Shown: positions 34,189-42,375 of the stretch, in pieces | How the letters are laid out: each line of letters opens with the position of its first letter | How positions within the stretch are numbered: the first letter of the stretch is position 1 | From: JBBDRJ01 sp963766295 | GTDB lineage: Bacteria > Actinomycetota > JAICYB01 | Length of the DNA: 64,000 bases | Reading direction: 5' to 3' | Assembly (NCBI GenBank): GCA_963766295.1 | Contig: CAVXYW010000001.1 | Coordinates: 248,001-312,000, forward strand | Notes under the pieces: generated by a model | What the model was told of the DNA's origin: nothing | Databases searched by the model: none | Seen by the model: only the letters and a program-made list of their open reading frames with translations | Made by a program: the position numbers and the translations under genes

Positions 34189-35706
34189 ATGAGTCCAGAG
34201 CGTCTAACTCCGGCGGACGCGCTGTTCCTTCATCTAGAGGACGACCACACGCATATGCACGTTGCGTCGTGCACGATCTTCGAGGGATCGGTCGACTACG
34301 TCGAGGCAGTCGAGGAGGTCCGCCGCCGGCTCCATCTCGTTCCGCGGTTCCGTCAGAAGTTGCAATTCGTGCCGTTCGGTGCCGGACGCCCGGTTTGGGT
34401 CGACGACCAGCATTTCAACATCGAGTACCACCTTCGGCACACGGCATTGCCTGCACCGGGATCAGAGGAACAGCTGAAGAACCTCGCCGGACGCATAATG
34501 TCGCAGCAGCTCGACAGGACGAAGCCGCTCTGGGAGATCTGGCTCGTCGACAAGCTCGCCGGCAACCGCTTCGCCATGATCGCGAAGACCCACCACTGCC
34601 TGGTCGACGGTGTGTCCGGCGCAGACATCACCGCCGTCCTGTTGGATCTCGCGCCCGAACCGCCGGATCTGCGTGCCGAACCCTGGACCCCGGAGCCCGA
34701 ACCGACGCACGCGAAGCTTGTTGCGGACGCCGTTCGGGAACGCATGACCGAGCCGGTGGAGATAGTGCGGAACGTGCGCCGCATGGCTCGAGCACCGCGT
34801 CGCATAGCAAAAACGGGTGCCGAGTTCCTGGAAGCGATGGGCGCGCTGGCCTGGGCCGGCCTCAACCCGGCTCCCAAGACCGCGCTGAACGTGCCCATCG
34901 GGCCGCACCGCCGCGTGGAGTTCGTCCGCTCTTCGCTTGCGGATTTCAAAACGATCAAGGGCGCCCTCGGCGGAACGGTGAACGATGTCGTGCTCGCCGT
35001 CGTCTCCGGAGCGCTTCGTCGATTCCTCGAGCATCGCGCGATCGACGTGCGAGGCCTGGAGTTGAAGGCCATGGTACCGGTGTCAACACGCTCGGAGAGC
35101 GAGCAGGGCGCACTTGGGAACCGGGTGACGTCGATGGCCGCACCGCTTCCTATCTACGAGGAAGAGCCGATGTTGCGCCTGGCGATCGTCCGCGAGGCAA
35201 TGAAGGACGTCAAGAGCTCGAAGCAAGCCGTGGGCGCAGAGATGGTCATGCAGCTCACCGGCTTCGCACCGCCGACGATCCTTGGGCAAGCGGCACGGCT
35301 GCAAGCGCAGCAACGATTCGTCAACCTGTTGGTGACCAACGTGCCGGGCCCGCAGTTCCCGTTGTACACGCAGGGGCACAAGCTCATCGATCTATTCCCC
35401 ATGGCGCCTCTGGGTGCCAACCAAGCGCTGAACATCGCGGTGATGTCCTACGACGGACAGCTCGGGTTCGGACTGGTGGCCGACTTCGACGCGATCCCCG
35501 ATCTCGGTGTTATCGCCGAGGGTCTGGAGAAGTCGATCGCCGAGCTCTTGCAAGCCGCAGAGGAAGTCTCTGCGCGTGCGGAATCCAACGGGTCGAACGA
35601 GCGCGACGAGCATGTGCAGGTCGGAGTCGCACCTTCGGTCGAGCCGGTCGCATCCAGAGGCTCCACGCCGACGACCCGGCCGCAGTCGCCACCCACAGGG
35701 GCGTAA
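34189..35706 (+). CDS. Wax ester synthase/diacylglycerol acyltransferase
   Basis: A 505-residue bifunctional WS/DGAT: THHCLVDGVSGADI contains the catalytic H-H-x3-D-G, KPLWEIWL and NDVVLAVVSG are family motifs, and the C-terminal half has LVTNVPGPQFPLY. These enzymes esterify fatty alcohols or diacylglycerol with acyl-CoA to make storage lipids and are widespread in actinobacteria. ATG 34189 with GGAGGCAGGT ahead. A membrane protein gene follows 4 bp later. Confidence 0.95.
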   Translation: MSPERLTPADALFLHLEDDHTHMHVASCTIFEGSVDYVEAVEEVRRRLHLVPRFRQKLQFVPFGAGRPVWVDDQHFNIEYHLRHTALPAPGSEEQLKNLAGRIMSQQLDRTKPLWEIWLVDKLAGNRFAMIAKTHHCLVDGVSGADITAVLLDLAPEPPDLRAEPWTPEPEPTHAKLVADAVRERMTEPVEIVRNVRRMARAPRRIAKTGAEFLEAMGALAWAGLNPAPKTALNVPIGPHRRVEFVRSSLADFKTIKGALGGTVNDVVLAVVSGALRRFLEHRAIDVRGLELKAMVPVSTRSESEQGALGNRVTSMAAPLPIYEEEPMLRLAIVREAMKDVKSSKQAVGAEMVMQLTGFAPPTILGQAARLQAQQRFVNLLVTNVPGPQFPLYTQGHKLIDLFPMAPLGANQALNIAVMSYDGQLGFGLVADFDAIPDLGVIAEGLEKSIAELLQAAEEVSARAESNGSNERDEHVQVGVAPSVEPVASRGSTPTTRPQSPPTGA

Positions 35707-35710
35707 CAAA

Positions 35711-36097
35711 TTGAGCTGGCTGGTCAAAGCGATCTGCGCAGGGGCAGGGCTCTTTCTGGTCGCCCTTGGCGTCTGGGCGATGGCGGATCCGCTGTCCTTC
35801 TACGAGCAGCTTGCGACGTTCCCTCCGTACAACAAGCACCTGTTCCACGACGTTGGTGCGTTCCAGATCGGGCTCGGTGCCGTCTTGCTGCTGCCTCTGG
35901 TCATGAAGGACATGACACTTCTCGCCCTCACCGCCGTCGGACTCGGAGCGGCTTTGCACGCTGTATCGCACGTGATCGATCGCGACCTCGGCGGTAAGAC
36001 CAGCGACCCTTACCTGCTCGGCGCATTCGCGCTGGTCCTGATCGTGGGGGCAGCGTTTAGAGCCCGCGAGCTCTCAACGCGCCGCAACGCGTCATAG
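35711..36097 (+). CDS. Hypothetical four-helix membrane protein
   Basis: A 128-residue protein with helices AICAGAGLFLVALGVWAM, VGAFQIGLGAVLLLPLVM, LALTAVGLGAALHAVSHV and YLLGAFALVLIVGAAF. The arrangement resembles DUF4345-type proteins but I do not assign it firmly. It starts TTG 35711 just after the WS/DGAT stop and probably shares its transcript. Confidence 0.68.
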   Translation: MSWLVKAICAGAGLFLVALGVWAMADPLSFYEQLATFPPYNKHLFHDVGAFQIGLGAVLLLPLVMKDMTLLALTAVGLGAALHAVSHVIDRDLGGKTSDPYLLGAFALVLIVGAAFRARELSTRRNAS

Positions 36098-36114
36098 AGA
36101 CCGGGCCTAAAACG

Positions 36115-36143
36115 AGGAGCCCCGCCCAACGGGCGGGGCTCCT
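36115..36143 (-). terminator. Intrinsic terminator between glnB and the WS/DGAT operon
   Basis: A perfect 13 bp hairpin: AGGAGCCCCGCCC (36115-36127), loop AAC, GGGCGGGGCTCCT (36131-36143). On the minus strand it is followed by CGTTTT, so it best fits transcription ending after glnB, 144 bases past its stop. It probably also stops plus-strand transcripts from 36097, although no T run follows on that side. Confidence 0.8.
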
Positions 36144-36286
36144 ACGAGCGACACGGTTGCCGGATCGGCGAGCGACGGTCTCAAAACCTCTCACCGGCCC
36201 CCGTTCGTGTGGGGGAGCTGCTATGTCGAATCTAGATCCGCTGCTTTTCCTCGGTATGACCCGGGGTTACGGCCGCGTTACGGGAT
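36144..36286 (-). other. Long 3' untranslated region of glnB with possible RNA structure
   Basis: No plausible gene is seen between the glnB stop and the terminator. The stretch holds a CCCCC/GGGGG hairpin (36198-36202 with 36211-36215, 8-base loop) and further GC-rich complementarity. It could give rise to a small 3'-end RNA after glnB, but I match it to no known RNA family. Confidence 0.3.
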
Positions 36287-36625
36287 CTATATAGCCTCCG
36301 ATCCCGTTTCTCCCGTCCGGATCCGAGTCACACTCTCGGCCGGAGTAACCCAGATCTTTCCGTCGCCGATCGAGCCCGTCCGGGCCGATTCAGTTATGGC
36401 CTCGACCACCCGGTCGACGATGCCGTCGTCGACCAGGATCTCTATACGGACCTTCGGAACGAAGTCGATCTGGTACTCGGCACCTCGGTAGACCTCGGTG
36501 TGGCCGCGTTGCCGGCCGAAGCCGCGAGACTCGGTCACCGTCATGCCTTGGATACCGGCGTCCTTCAAAGCGTCTTTAACTTCGTCGAGCTTGAAGGGCT
36601 TCACGATTGCAGTTACGAGCTTCAT
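36287..36625 (-). CDS. glnB: Nitrogen regulatory protein P-II
   Basis: A 112-residue PII signal protein: MKLVTAIVKPFKLDEVKDAL, TVTESRGFGRQRGHTEVYRGAEY with the T-loop Tyr that GlnD-type enzymes uridylylate (or that is adenylylated in some actinobacteria), and GKIWV near the C-terminus. It binds ATP/ADP and 2-oxoglutarate and controls AmtB and nitrogen enzymes. It lies 46 bp downstream of amtB, the standard amtB-glnK/glnB order, so glnK would be an equally fair name. Confidence 0.95.
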   Translation of the reverse strand: MKLVTAIVKPFKLDEVKDALKDAGIQGMTVTESRGFGRQRGHTEVYRGAEYQIDFVPKVRIEILVDDGIVDRVVEAITESARTGSIGDGKIWVTPAESVTRIRTGETGSEAI

Positions 36626-36671
36626 CGCGGCTCCCCCTGTTCGGTTAGTGGTCTCATCGCTTGTCTCACTC

Positions 36672-38015
36672 TCAGCTCGTCATCGCGTAGCCGGCTTCAC
36701 CGTGCTGCGACAGGTCGAGCCCCGTTTCCTCGTCCTCTTCCTTGACACGCAATCCGATGACGAGGTCGATGGCCTTGAGGATGATGATCGTCAGGACGAA
36801 GGCCCACACCGTCGTGATGCCCGACGCTGCAGCCTGTTTACCCAGCAGGTCGAAGCCACCGCCGTAGACCAAGCCCTTCTGGCCCATAAGCGCGGTCTGC
36901 TCGGTAGCGAAGACACCGGTTAGCAACGCGCCGACCAGTCCGCCGACGTAATGCACGCCCACCACATCGAGCGCGTCGTCGTACCCGAAGCGGTGCTTGA
37001 GGCTCACTGCGAGATAGCAGATGAGACCGGCCGCCAATCCGATGCACATCGCCGACCATGGACGCACATAGCCCGACGCCGGAGTGATCGCCACGAGGCC
37101 GGCAACTGCTCCAGTCGCAGCACCTACCGTCGTCGGTTTCTTGTGCCGTATCCACTCCGGGATGATCCAACCGAAGATGGCCGCCGCCGTTGCGACATGT
37201 GTGTTCGAGAAGGCCAGTGAGGCCAGCCCACCCGACGCAAGTGCGCTTCCTCCGTTGAACCCGAACCACCCGAACCACAGGATGGAAGCACCGAGAACGA
37301 CGAACGGCACGTTGTGCGGCACGTGCGCTTGCTGTGGCCAGCCCTTGCGTTTGCCCAGTACGAACACGAACGCCAGCGCTGCGATACCGGCGTTCTGGTG
37401 GACGACTGTCCCGCCGGCGAAGTCGAGAGCACCGAGCCCGTCCAACCCGTTGAGGAAGCCTCCGCCCCACACCCAGTGAGCAACCGGTGCGTAAACGACG
37501 AGCACCCAGATGGACGTAAAGGCCAGGTACGCACTGAACTTGATGCGCTCGGCGTAGGCACCGGCGATAAGCGCCGGAGTGATGACGGCGAACATCATCT
37601 GGTAGATGCCAAACGCGGTGTGCGGGATCGTTGCCGCGAGAGCACTTGGTGCGTCGCCGACGTCCTTGAACCCGATGAAGTCGAGCCCGCCTATCCAACC
37701 GCCTTCACCGATGACCTTTCCGATGTCCGGCCCGAATGCCAGCGTGTGGCCGATGATCACCCAAAGGACCGTGACTATCCCGAGCGCCATGAACGAATGC
37801 ATGAGAGTCCCGAGAACGTTCTTCGACCGGACGAGTCCGCCGTAGAAGAACGCCAGTCCGGGCGTCATGAACATCACCAATGCGGCCGAAACGAGGATCC
37901 ATGCCGTATCCCCCGTATCGACCGTCGATTCCTGCGCCGCCGCCGGTAGTGCGCTCAGTGCGAGTGCTGCGACCGAAACGCCACCGACGACGCCTGCCCG
38001 CCGCCAGATCCTCAT
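36672..38015 (-). CDS. amtB: Ammonium transporter
   Basis: A 447-residue Amt/Rh channel with about 11 membrane helices and a cleaved N-terminal signal (SALPAAAQ). LDFAGGTVVHQNAG contains the conserved Asp and the first of the pore twin-His, and VVGVHYVGGLVGALLTG the second; FFYGGLVRSKN is the family signature. The C-terminal tail is the docking site for PII. ATG 38015 follows GGAAAGGAG. Its upstream region holds a GlnR-like box at 38068-38083. Confidence 0.96.
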   Translation of the reverse strand: MRIWRRAGVVGGVSVAALALSALPAAAQESTVDTGDTAWILVSAALVMFMTPGLAFFYGGLVRSKNVLGTLMHSFMALGIVTVLWVIIGHTLAFGPDIGKVIGEGGWIGGLDFIGFKDVGDAPSALAATIPHTAFGIYQMMFAVITPALIAGAYAERIKFSAYLAFTSIWVLVVYAPVAHWVWGGGFLNGLDGLGALDFAGGTVVHQNAGIAALAFVFVLGKRKGWPQQAHVPHNVPFVVLGASILWFGWFGFNGGSALASGGLASLAFSNTHVATAAAIFGWIIPEWIRHKKPTTVGAATGAVAGLVAITPASGYVRPWSAMCIGLAAGLICYLAVSLKHRFGYDDALDVVGVHYVGGLVGALLTGVFATEQTALMGQKGLVYGGGFDLLGKQAAASGITTVWAFVLTIIILKAIDLVIGLRVKEEDEETGLDLSQHGEAGYAMTS

Positions 38016-38067
38016 GGATCTCCTTTCCTTCCTCGCTTCGGCACAAAACGCCTCAGCGATGGCCTAG

Positions 38068-38083
38068 GTAACAGTTCTGAAAC
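38068..38083. promoter_or_regulatory. GlnR-like nitrogen-control box upstream of amtB
   Basis: GTAAC (38068-38072), 6 bp, GAAAC (38079-38083) fits the actinobacterial GlnR half-box GTnAC-n6-GAAAC exactly. It lies about 53 bp upstream of the amtB start. Weaker look-alikes occur at 38128-38144 (GTTAC-n6-GTAAAC) and 38306-38331 (GTAAC...GAAAC with unusual spacing). The spacer 38016-38353 contains no gene that I can see. Confidence 0.5.
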
Positions 38084-38103
38084 CCAGCGCAACCTAGGGG
38101 ACG

Positions 38104-38157
38104 GGGTTTGCCTGCATGTTAAGGATTGTTACAGGCGTGTAAACCCCCAGGTGGGGG
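38104..38157. promoter_or_regulatory. Pair of stem-loops in the amtB-regulator spacer
   Basis: GGGTTTGCCTG (38104-38114) can pair with CAGGC (38132-38136) and AAACCC (38141-38146) with a 4-base bulge. Immediately after, CCCCC (38144-38148) pairs with GGGGG (38153-38157). The two would compete for shared bases. They may be part of an amtB leader RNA or protein-binding sites; I match no known riboswitch. Confidence 0.35.
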
Positions 38158-38353
38158 ACAGGGAACTTCCTTCCACCGTCGCGAGTACAGAAGCTAGACG
38201 GCAGGCATTGCACACCCAAATCCCTTAGGTTGCCGCATGTTTCGTGCCATTACCCGATCCGATTACGCCGGATACACCGGCGCGTTGTCGGTTCTTAACG
38301 GGCTGGTAACAAAAGCCAACATCGTTGAAACCCTCCGTCCGTAGCTTCGAAAC

Positions 38354-38671
38354 ATGGGAACCGTTACCGGCCGCCCGGCTCAAACATCTCTGGTGGTCGG
38401 TCATCTCGAGATCGATACCGGTGCCTACCGGGCCGTTCTACACGGCCACATTCTCGAGCTGACACCGTCACAGCTCGAGTTGTTGATCACCCTGGTGGCC
38501 AACCGCCATCGAGTGGTCACGCGCAACGAACTGGCCGGTGCCTCTGGCTTGGAACAGGCGCGATCTGTCGACGTCGTGCTGACTTCGTTGCGCCGCTTGC
38601 TGCCGGAGGGATTCGTCCGAAACATCCGTAACCGCGGCTGGATACTCGAGCCGTCGGTCTTCGAGCGCTAA
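38354..38671 (+). CDS. Stand-alone OmpR-type winged-helix DNA-binding protein
   Basis: A 105-residue protein that is essentially one trans_reg_C winged-helix domain: LTPSQLELLITLVANRHRVVTRNELAG, SVDVVLTSLRRLL, and the wing FVRNIRNRGWIL. There is no receiver domain, unlike GlnR or other OmpR-type regulators. It is divergent from amtB across a spacer with GlnR-like boxes and is followed 4 bp later by an antiporter gene, so a role in nitrogen control or in its own operon is likely (inference). ATG 38354. Confidence 0.82.
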   Translation: MGTVTGRPAQTSLVVGHLEIDTGAYRAVLHGHILELTPSQLELLITLVANRHRVVTRNELAGASGLEQARSVDVVLTSLRRLLPEGFVRNIRNRGWILEPSVFER

Positions 38672-38675
38672 GCGC

Positions 38676-39943
38676 ATGGAAGCTGCCGGGCTGCTACTTC
38701 GTCTTCTCGCCCTTCTCGTCGCTGCGCGCTGCGCAGCCGAGCTGGCCGAGAGACTTCGGCTCCCGGCCGTACTCGTCGAGATCACTGCGGGGGTGCTTCT
38801 CGGACCATCGCTTCTCGGCTTCATAGGACACGACGAATCGTTGAAGTTCCTTGGTGAGCTCGGCGCAATCTTCTTGCTTCTCGAGGTCGGGTTGCATATG
38901 GATCTCGCCGACCTGAGACGCGTGGGCCGTTCGGCGTTGTCTGTTGCCGTTCTGGGCATTGTCGTCCCCATGGCCGGAGGCTTCGCAGCTATGCGAGCTC
39001 TTGGCATAGACAGCCAGGTGTCACTCTTCCTGGCGGCAGGCATCACGGCGACAAGCGTTGGCATAACCGCTCGCGTGTTCGCGGATATGCGATCGCTGGC
39101 CAGTTCCGAAGCTCAAACCGTGTTAGGCGCAGCCGTAGCCGACGACGTGATCGGTCTGCTGATACTCACGGTGGTCACGCGTCTATCCACTACGGGCAGC
39201 GTCGAGGTCGGCGGCGTGCTCCGGATCGCAGCGCCTTGGCATCGGGTTCGTTGTCGTGGCAACGGCGGTCGGTGCGTGGCTGGCACCGCTGATATTCGAT
39301 CGGCTGATCGGGAAAGCGAGAACCGAAGGCACGCTTCTCGGCGGTGGCGTCGCGTTCACACTCGCCTTCGCCGGCTTGGCGGCAGTATCCGGGCTCGCCG
39401 CGATCGTCGGTGCCTTTGTTGCCGGCATGTCACTTGGGCGCATCGAAGACCGTGATGACCTGAGCAGACGCCTGGCGCCCGTGACCCATCTATTCGTTCC
39501 CGTCTTCTTTCTTCTAATCGGTGCTGAAGCTCGAGCAAGCGCGTTGGCCGACCCCCAAGTCTTGTTGATCATCGCCGTGCTCGGCGTCGTTGCGGTCCTG
39601 GGAAAGGTCGTTGCGGGAGCTGGCTGTGAAAAAAGGGACGGCGGACCGTTACCTCGTCGGGATCGGCATGATTCCCCGCGGGGAGGTCGGGGTGGTATTT
39701 GCAACGCTCGGTCTGGCCGGTGGAGTTCTGAACGCGCGCTATCACGCTGCCCTGCTGATCGTTGTCGTCGCGACTACCGTCGTTGCGCCGCCATGGCTTC
39801 GGCATCGGATACAACGAACCCGTCGCGTCGCCTTAGAGCGCGCCGTTGAATCGGCTCCGCACGAAGGTTGGCTCGTAGTGGGCGACGTTGAAGTGGAGCT
39901 CCGCGCCGAACCGCCGGCCGGATTGGCACCAATATCGGACTAG
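38676..39943 (+). pseudogene. Kef/CPA2-type cation:proton antiporter, interrupted by two +1 frameshifts
   Basis: Three consecutive frames together give a normal antiporter of about 420 residues with 12 or so helices: frame 1 from ATG 38676 (LLGPSLLGFIG, LFLLLEVGLHMD-like segment, AAVADDVIGLLIL), frame 2 (LGIGFVVVATAVGAWLAP, GAFVAGMSLGRIEDRDDL, FVPVFFLLIGAEA) and frame 3 (LVGIGMIPRGEVGVVFAT to the stop at 39941-39943). Skipping C39234 and G39622 restores one reading frame. No RCK domain is present. Either a broken gene or two assembly errors; coding character is good in every part, which favours a recent break or error. Confidence 0.82.
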
Positions 39944-39984
39944 ATGCGGCCTTCATCTGTAGAGAACGACGCCCCGGCCCACGG

Positions 39985-41391
39985 TTGCTCGACTGGTTGA
40001 CGCGAGCACCCGCGGAGTCTCCGAGTTGGGACGAAGACCTCCGTCATCGCTTCTTGACGGTGCTACGTGGCGGCAACGCGAGATCGTGGCGGCTGCTCGA
40101 CGTCACCGGGCTGCTTCGTCTTCTCCTTCCCGACATCGATACCGCGATGCGGAAGCGCAAACAAGATCTCTTCGATCTGGACCCCGCGGCAGGGCTACGC
40201 TGGGATGAAGTCGAAGCCCTCAACGCATTGGTTAGTCGGTCGGAGGACCCCGCTGCGCGTTTGTGGTCGGTGGTCGATCATGACTCCGTCCTCGTCGCAG
40301 CCCTCGCGCGAAGCGCATTCCGCGGAGCCGACGCAGCCGGATCGGGCAGGCGCCTTGCCGAAACCATCGGTTTGGATCTCCGCCAGTTAGAAGAGGTCGA
40401 GTTGCTCGTTGCCGAACGGGAATTGCTTACGGCAGCGGCGACGCGTATGTCGCTGGGAAGAGAGGAGGCGGTACTCGAGCTGGCCGCACACATAGGGATC
40501 AGGCAGCGCGCCGATGCGCTTTACCTCCTGGCGGCCGCGACCACAACGGAGCCAACGACGCGCGACGCGCTGGACGAGCTTTACGGTCTGATCACGTCGG
40601 CGATGGCTCATCCCGAACTGACGGGTGCCGTCACAGCCGATCTCGTTGAGACGAAGAAGGAAGCGGCCGTTCAGGCGTTGCAGAGGATGCCCCAGGCCTC
40701 GGCACGCCGCCTTCTGGACGATGCGCCCCGCCGATATTTACTCGTGCACTCCCCGCAAGTGATCGCGCGGCACGCGCGAATGCTAGACCCCATGCCGGTC
40801 CGCGACGAAGTACGGATCCACGCCGACCCGGACCTGGACAAAGGTGAGTGGACCGTAGACGTGATCACGCTCGACAAACCGGGCGTACTGGCCGCGATAA
40901 CCAAAGCCTTCTCGACATGCGGCATACCGATCGTTGAAGCGTGGATATCGACGTGGTCGAACGACGTGGCCGTCGATGTCTTTCGTGTCAGCGCGCCTCG
41001 CACTGTCGACTTCGGTGCTGTGCGCGACGCGGCGATGGGGCTCTTGGCGGGAGCCGAAACGAACGGAGGCCCGGCCGCTATCGTCGGCCCCATGGACATC
41101 GACAACGTCGCATCCCCGTGGCACACGATCGTCGAGGTCCGGGCTCAGGACCGTAAGGGCCTCCTGCACCGCGTAGCCGAGGCTTTCTCCCGTGCCGGGT
41201 TCCAGATCCAACATGCCACCGTCCGTACGGAGGATGAGGTCGCCGTCGACACATTCCTCGTCACGAACTCGGCCGGCCACAAGCTCACCCCGACTGAAGA
41301 GAACGTTCTTCGGCTCGCTTTCGATGGCAAGCCGCTACGCCGTTGGACGACCAGGCGAATGCGCAAGAGTCAGCCCGCTACGACGCGGTAG
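39985..41391 (+). CDS. GlnD-like double-ACT protein lacking nucleotidyltransferase and HD catalytic residues
   Basis: A 468-residue protein that aligns by eye with the second half of the complete GlnD at 45722-48346. HRFLTVLRGGNARSWRLLDVTGLLRLLLPDI matches the GlnD central region. The HD motif FHDIGKG of GlnD is replaced by ARSAFRG. Two ACT domains follow: VDVITLDKPGVLAAITKAF (about residue 292) and VEVRAQDRKGLLHRVAEAF (about residue 380). With no nucleotidyltransferase domain and no HD metal ligands, it should be a glutamine or amino-acid sensor without enzyme activity (inference). Start TTG 39985 is the first available and lacks a clear ribosome-binding site. Confidence 0.8.
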   Translation: MLDWLTRAPAESPSWDEDLRHRFLTVLRGGNARSWRLLDVTGLLRLLLPDIDTAMRKRKQDLFDLDPAAGLRWDEVEALNALVSRSEDPAARLWSVVDHDSVLVAALARSAFRGADAAGSGRRLAETIGLDLRQLEEVELLVAERELLTAAATRMSLGREEAVLELAAHIGIRQRADALYLLAAATTTEPTTRDALDELYGLITSAMAHPELTGAVTADLVETKKEAAVQALQRMPQASARRLLDDAPRRYLLVHSPQVIARHARMLDPMPVRDEVRIHADPDLDKGEWTVDVITLDKPGVLAAITKAFSTCGIPIVEAWISTWSNDVAVDVFRVSAPRTVDFGAVRDAAMGLLAGAETNGGPAAIVGPMDIDNVASPWHTIVEVRAQDRKGLLHRVAEAFSRAGFQIQHATVRTEDEVAVDTFLVTNSAGHKLTPTEENVLRLAFDGKPLRRWTTRRMRKSQPATTR

Positions 41392-41430
41392 TCGCGCAAC
41401 AAACCGGTTCGGCCGCATAGATTCTCGGAC

Positions 41431-42375
41431 GTGATCTCTCGTTGGTGGTGGGGGCCGAAACACGGCGGCGAAGTTTGGCCCAAGGACCGCTCGATCCGTT
41501 CCTTCGACGGAACGCTGGTCCGCTACACCATGCTCGGTCCGGACGACGCGCCGGTCGTGGCGTTTTGCGCCGGCTTCGTTTGTCCGGACACCTATTGGAA
41601 GTACATAGCGCCCGAGCTAGAGGGCGACTACCGCCTCCTGATCTGGAACTACAGAGGTATCGGCGTGTCCGAGCTGCCGCGGCCGCCGGGTTACCACGCG
41701 GTACGGATCGCGGACGAAGAGCTCGGGATCGAGAGCAACACACGCGACCTTCATGTCATCTTCGAAGCCGAAGGCATCGAGCGCGCCGCTCTCATCGGCC
41801 ACTCCATGGGTGTGCAGGTAGCCCTCGAGGCCTATCGTCAGTTCCCCGAGCACGTTAGTGCGATCGTCGCGCTGGCCGGGCCGTATCGAACTCCCTTGCG
41901 CACGTTCTACGGAACCGACCTCGGCTCCCGGTTGATGCCGGTCGCACTACCCCTGCTGCATGTACTGCCGCGTCTTAGCCTTTTGGGCTGGCGTGCGCTC
42001 GTTCACAATCCGCTCTCCTATCACGCGGGCAAGCTGGTGCGAGCGATCGGCGCAAGAGCCAAGGCGGAGGATATGGCCGGCTACTTCGACCACGTATCCA
42101 TGATCGACCCGTTGATCGCGGCAAAGATGATCCGCGGCATGCACTCTCATTCGGCCGAGGACCTCCTCGAGAAGATCGAAGTCCCCGTGCTGATAGTGCA
42201 CGGGACGTCTGACCCCTTCACACCGCTGATCGTTTCCAAGGAGATGGCCGAGCGCATCCCGAATGCGAAGCTCGTCGTCATCGAGGACGGTTCGCACACA
42301 CTGCCGATCGAGGTACCGGACGAGATCCTGGCGGAACTTCGGCCCTTCTTGAGCGAAACGCTCAGCCGGACTTGA
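41431..42375 (+). CDS. Alpha/beta-fold hydrolase
   Basis: A 314-residue hydrolase: WNYRGIGVSE, nucleophile elbow IGHSMGVQ, VPVLIVHGTSDPFTP with the acid, and EDGSHTLPIE with the catalytic His. Substrate unknown. GTG 41431, 39 bp after the GlnD-like gene, so perhaps the last gene of that operon. It overlaps the convergent YgfZ-like gene by 14 bp. Confidence 0.87.
   Translation: MISRWWWGPKHGGEVWPKDRSIRSFDGTLVRYTMLGPDDAPVVAFCAGFVCPDTYWKYIAPELEGDYRLLIWNYRGIGVSELPRPPGYHAVRIADEELGIESNTRDLHVIFEAEGIERAALIGHSMGVQVALEAYRQFPEHVSAIVALAGPYRTPLRTFYGTDLGSRLMPVALPLLHVLPRLSLLGWRALVHNPLSYHAGKLVRAIGARAKAEDMAGYFDHVSMIDPLIAAKMIRGMHSHSAEDLLEKIEVPVLIVHGTSDPFTPLIVSKEMAERIPNAKLVVIEDGSHTLPIEVPDEILAELRPFLSETLSRT

Noticed and set aside
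33465..35714. A 749-codon plus-strand open frame across the DUF2231, coiled-coil and WS/DGAT region
   Set aside because: It is Arg/Pro-rich, shows no domain, and runs antisense or out of frame to three well-supported genes; long shadow frames are common in high-GC DNA.
36144..36286. A riboswitch (SAM-like) or SRP RNA
   Set aside because: A few bases such as GATCCGGCAACC looked suggestive, but I could not build the conserved core of any known class.
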